Shown here in pieces: positions 56,578-64,000 of a stretch of 64,000 nucleotides of DNA; the first letter of the stretch is position 1, and every line of letters begins with the position of its first letter. The stretch is from positions 1 to 64,000 of the forward strand of contig JAVYIG010009957.1 in the NCBI GenBank assembly GCA_035222895.1. Direction: 5' to 3'. The translations under genes and the position numbers were made by a program. The notes beneath the pieces are model-generated. The model searched no databases. It worked only from the letters and a program-made list of their open reading frames with translations, and was not told where the DNA came from. This DNA is from Strongylocentrotus droebachiensis. Its lineage: Eukaryota > Echinodermata > Echinoidea > Camarodonta > Strongylocentrotidae.

Positions 56578-58085
56578 TAGAGTAAAGGAGGGGGTAGATT
56601 CTAATCGGTCCGTTGCTGGTTTTCAGCCGGTCCGTTGGATGCATGGTACACATGACATGGTACATTGCATTATAGTAGGGTGTCTGATCGCGAACTCAGT
56701 TTTGTGTGCTAAAATCCATCCCATAGAGATTGCACACATCCCTATGCAGTCCATGTGCATTGCGCGCTCATGCTAAATGGTCAATGATTTTATGAAAAAA
56801 TTTAAAATTCAAACCTTTATAACAAATGATCCTGAAGGTGAAACTCAATAAATGTGGTGTCATATGAAAGAGCAGGTTTTTCTCCATATTCCCCATAGGG
56901 GGCCACCCCCGGAATTCTAAAAATATCTTGCTCAAAACAGCGATTTAAACATTGTTTCCATGGTAACTCAGAGATTTACCAATTTCACGAACTGCCCCCC
57001 CCCCCCCCCCCCGAGGGATAAGTTGGGCCAGCTGTGAAGAATATATCCATGCACTTATTTTTTCTCTAGTCCCAAGGGATCATTTTGTTCCAACAGTTTG
57101 AAAATACCCTTGCTCCACGCTTTGCATATCGTGGTGTGCATTAGCTGTGCAGCTTTTGAGCAGAAATTATAACTCTGCGTGAACCACTTTTCTGTCCATT
57201 CTGACCAAAATGCTATGAATATTGCACAGTTTTTGAGGGGCTGTATCTTTTGATAGAAACATCGGTGAGTCTTGAAATTTGAAAGGTATTATTCTGATTA
57301 CATTTTTTATACCAATATCCAACAAAAATGGTGAAAAACGATCCCAAATTGAAAATTGAAAAATCGTTCAGACACCCTAATTATAGCATATCACATATCC
57401 CACACATGCCAGAGTCACTGAAGAACCACATTTGCAATGGAAAATTTATCCTTTAATATCACATTTTAGCGATGTAATCGGCAGTCCCGCTACCTGAATC
57501 TGAAAATCAAGTATTAATTTTTACGCGTGTCTGTAAGTCATACTAAGTGTAAGGAATATGATGGGTACCATAAAATCAAATGAGCTGTATTTCAAGTATT
57601 TTTCAGATTTGGAGCCCGATTTTGTGTGATTCGCAAGCTCAAAAGTATCTCATCGCATGTATTAAATCAATGCAGCCGCTAGCTGGATACCGCAACGCAC
57701 ACACAAGCAAACACACTAATTCAGATTCCAATTGCCGATCACCGCAGAGGTAGTTTTCGGCTCGGCGAGCTCCGGCGTGGGATACCTGCTCCAGCTGCTA
57801 GTGCTATAGATCAGCAGGGAAACGCACAGCACTTGCTTGCTTCCTATTGACTTTGTACATGCGGCCGAATACTGCCTCGCTGGGCCGATAACTACCTCCG
57901 AAACAGCGAAAATGGAAATGAATATTGTAATGGCAATTCATGATTTTTTTTCTGGGATTCTTTTTTGGTTAAATAATAATAGTATTTGCTTCATGATTTG
58001 AACAAGAAATGATAATAAATAGGAAGCAAAGAGTAAAAAAATTGGATTTTGTCTTAAGTGGCCGAAAATCCCCTCCTTTACTCTA
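56578..58085. mobile_element. TIR-bounded DNA element, 1.5 kb
   Basis: A perfect 16-bp terminal inverted repeat: TAGAGTAAAGGAGGGG at the left, its complement at the right end (58070-58085). Internal blocks with GAGGTAGTTTTCGGC and GGCCGATAACTACCTC (57745-57900) fold together. No transposase frame, so non-autonomous. Interrupted by the element at 56676-57379. Confidence 0.7.
56676..57379. mobile_element. Nested 704-bp TIR element
   Basis: The ends TAGGGTGTCTGATCG and CGTTCAGACACCCTA are inverted copies. A 7-bp direct repeat ATTATAG lies on each side (56669-56675 and 57380-57386). The interior includes a C-run at 56995-57012. The TIR and near-8-bp duplication suggest a hAT-like origin. Confidence 0.7.
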
Positions 58086-58874
58086 GTCTAGATCTCATTC
58101 TTCATCTTACTTTTGATTTTTTGTAAATTTTGTTCATGAAAAAATCCAAACGGATCGCAATTGATGATGATAGTAGATTTACTAGATTATATTCCCTACT
58201 GTACAATACTGCGTTTATGAAAACGATTCAAACAGCGGCTGAGCGGGTTGGGTCACATGTTTTTCGAAATTTAAATACTAAACAAAAATTAATGGCAAAG
58301 TTGATTCTTAGAAGTTAGAGAATCATACATTGTGTTGTGATTTTGTTTTCTCCATCACAATCGCACATTCAAATGGTTGTGCAGACATGCACATGTACGT
58401 GTATGTGCATGCATCATTCATGTAGTGATCTGTCCAGTAATCATAGTAGGAAAGTAGCTAATAAACCCGGTCCCCTCACGCCGGCGTTGGAGGGACCACA
58501 ATGGTGTTCCCAAAATATCTGGTGAAGGGGTACTTTTAACGCAACAAAGTCTGGCCTGTATTGACTTATATTACACACCAGAGATAGGGGGGTGCTTTAA
58601 AAAATCTGGCCCGTATTGACATTACACACAGGAGATAGGGGGGGGAACATGCATACGCGTACCCTAAATAACACTGAGTGGCGGAGGGCAGGCTCATCAG
58701 TCATCATAATTCATACAATAGTCATTCGGGCATCTCATGTCATGAATTTGCAACTACAGTTGTAGTTCTAGTTTTTATATGAATTTCATTTGTAGAAGTG
58801 TATGCCACGTTTAACTCATAATTTTCGCTAGATTCAATTTGAGAGCATAATAGAATTTTTTATTTATTTTACAG
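58086..58874. other. Intergenic or intronic, with an unassigned short frame
   Basis: A 60-codon frame (58136-58318: KKSKRIAIDDDSRFTRLYSL...) has balanced composition but no family I recognise. CTGGCCYGTATTGAC..ACACA[CG]AGATAGGGGGG occurs twice in tandem near 58549 and 58605. Confidence 0.35.
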
Positions 58875-59014
58875 GGTACATGCATCTTCGGCTGCGGGAA
58901 AGTCATCAACGTGGACTGTGTGGCACTTGCACCCTCGTCTTCCACTGAACATGCAGTCTTAATTTGTAAGACTAAACTGTCCAACACACATCGAGGAAAT
59001 TATGCAAGACATGG
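58875..59014 (+). other. Possible second exon with a start codon
   Basis: Preceded by a good acceptor (TTTATTTATTTTACAG) and followed by GTGAGA at 59015. It contains an ATG at 59002 in ATTATGCAAGACATGG, so coding could begin just before the donor. No downstream exon was recognised, so the gene is unidentified. Confidence 0.3.
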
Positions 59015-59338
59015 GTGAGAGTGTGAGAAATCATCTGTATGGGATCCTTATAGTGGAAACTGGAAAGCTTTTTATTATGCCAGTTATGCCGACCAACAGA
59101 CATTCAGCAAGAATCTGAGAAATTAATCTTCAATACACAGCTTTTTACCAAGAAAATCTCAACGACTTCAATCAGGTGATTTTTAAGAGCGATTTTTGTT
59201 TCGGTTATTTCAATTTGCCGCACAGATGTGACGTATACGTCTCTGTCAGCGTTGTGAGGACCCTACGTCACAACAAATGTTGCGCAATGCATTGTGAGGA
59301 GAACCGGCTCGATGATTAACTTGTTTTTTGTTCACTAA
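59015..59338. other. Nothing recognised
   Basis: Unique sequence with no supportable feature. Confidence 0.3.
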
Positions 59339-59534
59339 AGCCTTACTGCACTACTTGAAGCTACTAGTACCCTCTATAGGCCTATAGAAAACTTCCCTAA
59401 TCGGTGCTTGTTGGTCCCCCATGATCCTCTATTTCTTATGTTATTTGAGAGCTGAGTTGATGAGATAGCCACCTGTCAGTTACCTCGCTGTGTGGTCTAA
59501 TGATCCCTTCTGGCAAAACTAGTACAGATGGCCT
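59339..59534. mobile_element. MITE family C, inverted copy
   Basis: AGCCTTACTGCACTACTTG to CTAGTACAGATGGCCT, TTAA on the right (59535-59538) and CTAA on the left. Same orientation as 44235-44423. Confidence 0.75.
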
Positions 59535-61531
59535 TTAAACAAAATTATTAAAAATAAGTCTGAGCACCATTTTCCAAAACCAAGATATTTTTGGCCTTTA
59601 TAGACTTTTGTCTATCTAATCGACTCAACTTTTCAGTGGAGTGGACTTGTACTTTAACACTTATTAAATTGTAAAGGATGTGAACTTCTTTATGTGTATA
59701 TTGAAAAATGTATACCTAAATTTGCCTTCACATGTATTCATTTATAACGGTACATGTACATAATTTTAAAGAATTCTTTTTTAGACTATTTATTTTTGTC
59801 ATGACATTTCATTGAAACTTGCCAGATAGCCTTGCTACCGATTTTTGCGACATTTTCTACAAGGACAACATCTGTGCAAGTAATTTAGATAATTTAGATA
59901 TATTTTTCGCAGCAAAAAGGATTCTGCTGTGAGAATTACCGTCATTTTGCTATTGCTGTGGAAATAATGAATATAATCTGCTGAGATTTAGGGGACATTT
60001 GTTCAATGCAATGAAGGCATGATTCACATCAGTCCCACACACACAATGTTATGTGATGATCCATATCACTCCAATTCTCATGTATGTTTTGCCATATTTG
60101 TCCGAGCCTCAGTTTTCTCTTAAATTTTAATTTCCAATTACTACTCAATTACTGGGAAAACTTAATTTGTATCATGACACATATCAGGACTACTGTGATT
60201 AATAAAGGTTACCCCTTTTGATTTTTTTCTTCTGATTTTTAAAAAATTCTCTAGATTTTTTTGTTGTTATACATATCGGTATCGGCATCGGCCGATATGA
60301 ATTTGTTTCATATCGGTATCGGCCGATATGCTTTTTCTCATATCGAAACAACACTAACCAAGCTTATTCCAAGCTCATGTATTTTGACAATTTAAAGGTA
60401 ACATGGTTAAAGATGAACTTTTTACCTTTGCAGTGATACCTTTCTTGCATCACATATGTCACACATACCCCCAATAAATTGCAAATGAATGTGACATTTA
60501 CAAAGTCTAGTTTTTGCAAGTTTAGACAAAATGATAGAAGACTATATGGTGAATGTTTTCAATGTTGTCACATGGCATTGACTAGGATTATGTTCGATCT
60601 TATTTACAAAAACTGGGCTTTCGCATGTCATTTAATTTGCCTTGTACTTATGCGTGACATCTGTGATGCAAGAAAGATATCATTGGAAAGGTGAGGAGTT
60701 CTTCTTGTTACACATAAATTGCAAAAATTGTGAGATTGAAATAGAGACTTCTACATTTCGATTACCTTTTACACACTGTATAGTAGACTGAATTTCCATA
60801 GCACTTGATACCATAAACTTGACATGATTCACATGAGAAAAAAAATCTTTCTAGTTATCTTTGCCTTCTCTCAACTTGCCAGCACAAACTTTCCACCTAT
60901 TTATCTCTAGTTTTGTCATTGTCTCATCATGTTTTTAATAGAAAAATTAAATCAAAAAACTAAAACACAATACCCCACCAGTGTAGTGGAACGTAGTATA
61001 ATGAGATGCCTTGTAGCATGAATATTTTTATGTTTTGGGGATTTCCATCTTGTTCTTCCCATTTGCTTGTTAACAAAATATTTAGATTTTGTGTATTCAT
61101 AAATTTACATGTATTTCAGTATGGAAGACTGAAAGTTCTAGTTTGCCAAGAGGATTTCAATAGAATGGGGTCACAAGTGTGTTATTTGTTTAAAGTGAAA
61201 TTTCTAAGGTTAAGTTTTCATTTGCATAGTAGATTAGCTGTAATAGTGTAGTCTATAAATAATAGATTAGGAGTACGTACATGTACAGTCCATTCCTGCT
61301 ATAATGTGGTGCTCAGGTCCAAGCCAATAGACCGATTTACTAATGTATTCAAATTTATGGATATTTCTTCCCTTGGGACTAGCTGGTAACAAGTTATCCC
61401 ATTAACATGTTCCAGACAATGGTAATTCAATACTTGGAATCCACTATGAATACATTAGTTGTTGCTAGTCGGCAAACATTGCAAGCTTTAAGGTTGTCAG
61501 GATCAACCTTTGTTAAAATGAAATCTCGCTA
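59535..61531. other. AT-rich DNA, no gene recognised
   Basis: About 2 kb including the CGGTATCGGCCGATAT repeat at 60272-60346. Short open frames are unsupported. Confidence 0.4.
60272..60346. repeat. ATATCGGTATCGGCCGATAT direct repeat
   Basis: Two copies of CATATCGGTATCGG(CAT)CGGCCGATATG about 37 bp apart, plus a half copy ending near 60346. Each contains the palindrome ATCGGCCGAT. It stands out as CG-rich in AT-rich flanks. Confidence 0.75.
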
Positions 61532-61684
61532 AAGCCCCTGTCACATATCACTCCGGTGCCCATACGGCGAGTAAAAAACAGCCGTTTTCCCTATTTTCGA
61601 ACAGAGCAGTTTGTACGAAAACGGGCGAAACGGCAGATTTTTACAAGCCGTACGGGCCCCGGAGTGATTTGTGACAGGGGCTTA
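61532..61684. mobile_element. CG-rich palindromic MITE (about 153 bp)
   Basis: AAGCCCCTGTCACATATCAC at the left pairs with GTGATTTGTGACAGGGGCTT at the right. The inner arms CTCCGGTGCCCATACGGC and GCCGTACGGGCCCCGGAG also pair. Much richer in CpG than its surroundings. Confidence 0.85.
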
Positions 61685-62111
61685 AACTGGGAACAGCTAC
61701 AGGTGAACATGTTTGAAATTAGCACTATGCTTCGTCATAATGAAATCTTGTATCTGTACTTGGGATGAAATATTGTTATACTGCACACATTGTGGCCTAC
61801 ATGTATATACAACTTAGTTTACTTTTCATGTTTATACATGTACATGTACATATAGTTCCAGTAATGTGATGTTCTAGTTAAAAGTGATTTATTTTTTGAT
61901 CAGATTACATTATTCTCTTGCTATGTTGGGTGTAACACTGTTAGTTACATCATCAGTTTAGTTTAGAAATTAAATATGTAAAATTCTCTTCCATAAGCTT
62001 ATTTCATACCTCTTCTAGGATTTCTTCCATTCCTACCACCAGATTACCTGCAATTAAGTCACATCTCATGGTTTACTTGCACGAACACCCTTTTTGAGGA
62101 CTTGCCATAGA
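61685..62111. other. Nothing recognised
   Basis: AT-rich DNA with TACATG-rich patches near 61836-61850. Confidence 0.3.
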
Positions 62112-62667
62112 TTTGTACACGTTTTAGGTCCAGGCTCTCTTCAGTCTCTCCTTAATTGACCTTCACTTTACTCTGCTTTAACTTCTCCAAATCAAGTTTT
62201 TATGAATGTCTGGATCATTGTCTAGTTGAAAGACCCAATTTCAACCTGGATCAAAGTTTTGGGCTGACATTTAGACAAGATGCTACATATGCTTCACCAC
62301 CAACATGACCATGACTACAATACTTCACATTGAGTTTATTATTTGATGTGAGTGGTGGTGGTGGAGCTTGTAACGTCATGTCTAAATGTCAGCCCAAAAC
62401 ATTAATCCAGGTTGAAATTGAGTCTTTCAAAAATACAATGATCCAGACATTCATTTAAAAAAAAAATGATTTGGAGAAGCTAAAGCAGAGTGAAGTGAAC
62501 ACTGGCGCCGGCGCGTTTCTCGGAGACAAAGCATTGGAGGGGCAGAGCATTGTTCACGAACAGTGGTTTGCCCCCTCAATGCTTTGTCGTTACAAAACGT
62601 GCCGGCGCCACTGGAAGTGAAGGTCAAGGAGTAGTTCTGGAGAACATGGACCTAAAACATGTACAAA
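62112..62667. mobile_element. Palindromic foldback element, interrupted
   Basis: The ends TTTGTACACGTTTTAGGTCC and GGACCTAAAACATGTACAAA are inverted copies. The arms pair across the element (TTTTGGGCTGACATTTAGAC at 62258 with GTCTAAATGTCAGCCCAAAA at 62380). About 434 bp without the nested insertion at 62500-62613. Confidence 0.85.
62500..62613. mobile_element. hAT-like MITE nested in the foldback, 8-bp target duplication
   Basis: A 114-bp element with termini CACTGGCGCCGGC and (inverted) CAGTGGCGCCGGC, and a paired interior (CAAAGCATTGGAGGGG with CCCCTCAATGCTTTG). GAAGTGAA is repeated on both sides (62492-62499 and 62614-62621). Eight-bp duplication and CA[GC]TGGCG ends fit the hAT superfamily. 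Confidence 0.9.
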
Positions 62668-62671
62668 GTAC

Positions 62672-62935
62672 ATGTATTCAGGGTAGTGTGTATAAACAGT
62701 GTGTGTATATAATCAGATTTTAAACCAAAGTATTCAGGGTAGTGTGCATATAAACAGTGTGTGTATAATCAAATTTTAAACCAAAGTATTCAGGGCAGTG
62801 TGTGTATAAACAATGTGTGTATAAACAAATTTTAAACCAAAGTATTCAGGGCAGTGTGCATTGCATAAACAAATTTTAACCAAAGTATTCAGGGCAGTGT
62901 GTGTACAAACATATTTTAAACGAAAGTATTTTAGG
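62672..62935. repeat. About 57-bp minisatellite, five units
   Basis: Units open with GTATTCAGGG[TC]AGTGTG and close with AATTTTAAACCAAA. Length differs by small gains in the TGTGTGTATA part. Confidence 0.85.
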
Positions 62936-63079
62936 GCATAATTACATGCTTATTTTGTATCATAGCTACATGTATTTATGTAGCAACTCAAGCATTTATC
63001 AAATTTGTCTTTCTTTTATTAAAAGGTGACTGAACCATTTCATAAACCCTGCGATGTATGGTTTTACTGCTGTGTACAA

Positions 63080-64000
63080 TGTAGTATTGATATGTGGTAT
63101 TCTGATGTGGTAGTGCTGTGGAATTGCAGTGCGACTGCTGTCTTACTGATATGTGGCAATGCTGTGTCATACGTACCACACAGGAGTACTTAAGCAAAAC
63201 CACATAGCAGTACCACACAGCAATACCACACAGCAGTACCACAGCAATACCACACAGCAGTACCACAGCAATACCACACAGCAGTACCACAGCAATACCA
63301 CACACAGTACTGTGTGGTATTGCTGTGGTACTGCTGTGTGGTATTGCTGTGGTACTGCTGTGTGGTATCGCTGTGGTACTGCTGTGTGGTATTGCTGTGG
63401 TACTGCTGTGTGGTATTGCTGTGTGGTACTACTGTGGTACTGCTGTGTGGTACTGCTGTGTGGTATTGCTGTGGTATTGCTGTGTGGTATTGCTGTGGTA
63501 CTGCTGTGTGGTATTGCTGTGGTACTGCTGTGTGGTATTGCTGTGTGGTATTGCTGTGGTACTGCTGTGTGGTATTGCTGTGGTACTGCTGTGTGGTATT
63601 TCTGTGTGGTACTGCTGTGGTACTGCTGTGTGGTATTGCTGTGGTATTGCTGTGTGGTACTATTGTGTGGTACTGCTGTGTGGTATTGCTGTGGTATTGC
63701 TGTGTGGTAATGCTGTGTGGTATTGCTGCTATGTGGTACTGTTGTGTGGTAATGATGTGTGGTATTGCTGTGTGGTACTGATGTGTGGTATTGCTGTGGT
63801 AATTTTGTGTGGTACTGATTGATGTGTGGTTTTGCTGTGTGGTACTCCTGTGTGGTAATTTCTGTGTGGTATTGTCCTGTGGTAATGGGCAAAAAAACCA
63901 CAGGATTATTTTGTGGTATTTTCCTGTGGTATTTTTCCTGTGGTATTTTCCTGTGGTATTTTCATGTGGTATTTTCTATGGTATTTCCTGTGGTACAACT
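63080..64000. repeat. TGTGGTA satellite with internal inversion (right array)
   Basis: Built from TGTGGTATTGCTG (13 bp) and TGGTACTGCTG (11 bp) words. Orientation flips at about 63308/63309, giving a near-perfect palindrome with arms of about 130 bp. From about 63890 the words change to CCTGTGGTATTTT and CTATGGTATTTCC, matching the inverse of the 176-bp array at 53.6 kb. It runs off the window edge. All long frames are artefacts. Confidence 0.92.

Noticed and set aside
63153-63901. Open frames of 105-244 codons on both strands through the right array
   Set aside because: They are open only because the 13- and 11-bp words lack stops. The translations are repetitive (VVLLCGIA, HSNTTQQY) on both strands, with no domain.
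1-64000. Retrovirus-like, Polinton-like or other virus-derived elements
   Set aside because: No long terminal repeats, integrase, capsid or packaging motifs were seen. The reverse transcriptase fragments are all of non-LTR (LINE) type.

Overview
This is eukaryotic, intron-rich, AT-rich DNA from a marine invertebrate. An echinoderm, perhaps a sea urchin, is my best guess. Three things point that way: a secreted Frizzled-related gene of the deuterostome sFRP3/4 type, a dense load of short palindromic DNA transposons, and tRNA-derived SINEs ending in an AGCGCTATATAAA-type 3' tail. The species is inferred from repeat style and one gene family, not shown by a marker gene.

Two genes can be assembled with confidence. 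Gene 1 (20259-25220, + strand, four coding exons, 475 aa) encodes a four-pass membrane protein resembling the MS4A/CD20-like group, with a long disordered cytoplasmic tail. A divergent relative of its first exon lies at 1242-1391 on the minus strand. It ends in the same W-[ST]-G-x-L motif at the same phase-0 splice donor, so the left edge of the window holds the 5' end of a second, divergently oriented family member. Gene 2 (37269-45466, + strand, five coding exons, 325 aa) encodes a secreted Frizzled-related protein: signal peptide, a Frizzled cysteine-rich domain with all ten cysteines, then a netrin-like domain. Weaker candidates are a minus-strand first exon at 5304-5655 and a two-exon 5' leader at about 56.2-56.5 and 58.9-59.0 kb.

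The rest is mostly repeats. They include several MITE families flanked by TTAA, larger foldback elements, 5'-truncated LINE reverse transcriptase fragments (19.2, 28.0-28.7 and 52.4-53.6 kb), SINEs (9.4 and 46.0-46.4 kb) and long GA/CT microsatellites. Nested insertions can be resolved at 1.4-2.0 kb, 56.6-58.1 kb and 62.1-62.7 kb, two of them with target-site duplications clear enough to date the order of events.

The most unusual part is the right end. Arrays built from a shared TGTGGTA/GTAC vocabulary occur at 53.64-54.87 kb (176-bp units, then 93-bp units) and at 63.1-64.0 kb (13+11-bp units with an internal inversion). They bracket about 8 kb that carries no large open reading frame, and could be the ends of one large foldback element or two islands of one satellite family. 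No virus-like element, CRISPR array, rRNA or true tRNA gene was recognised.
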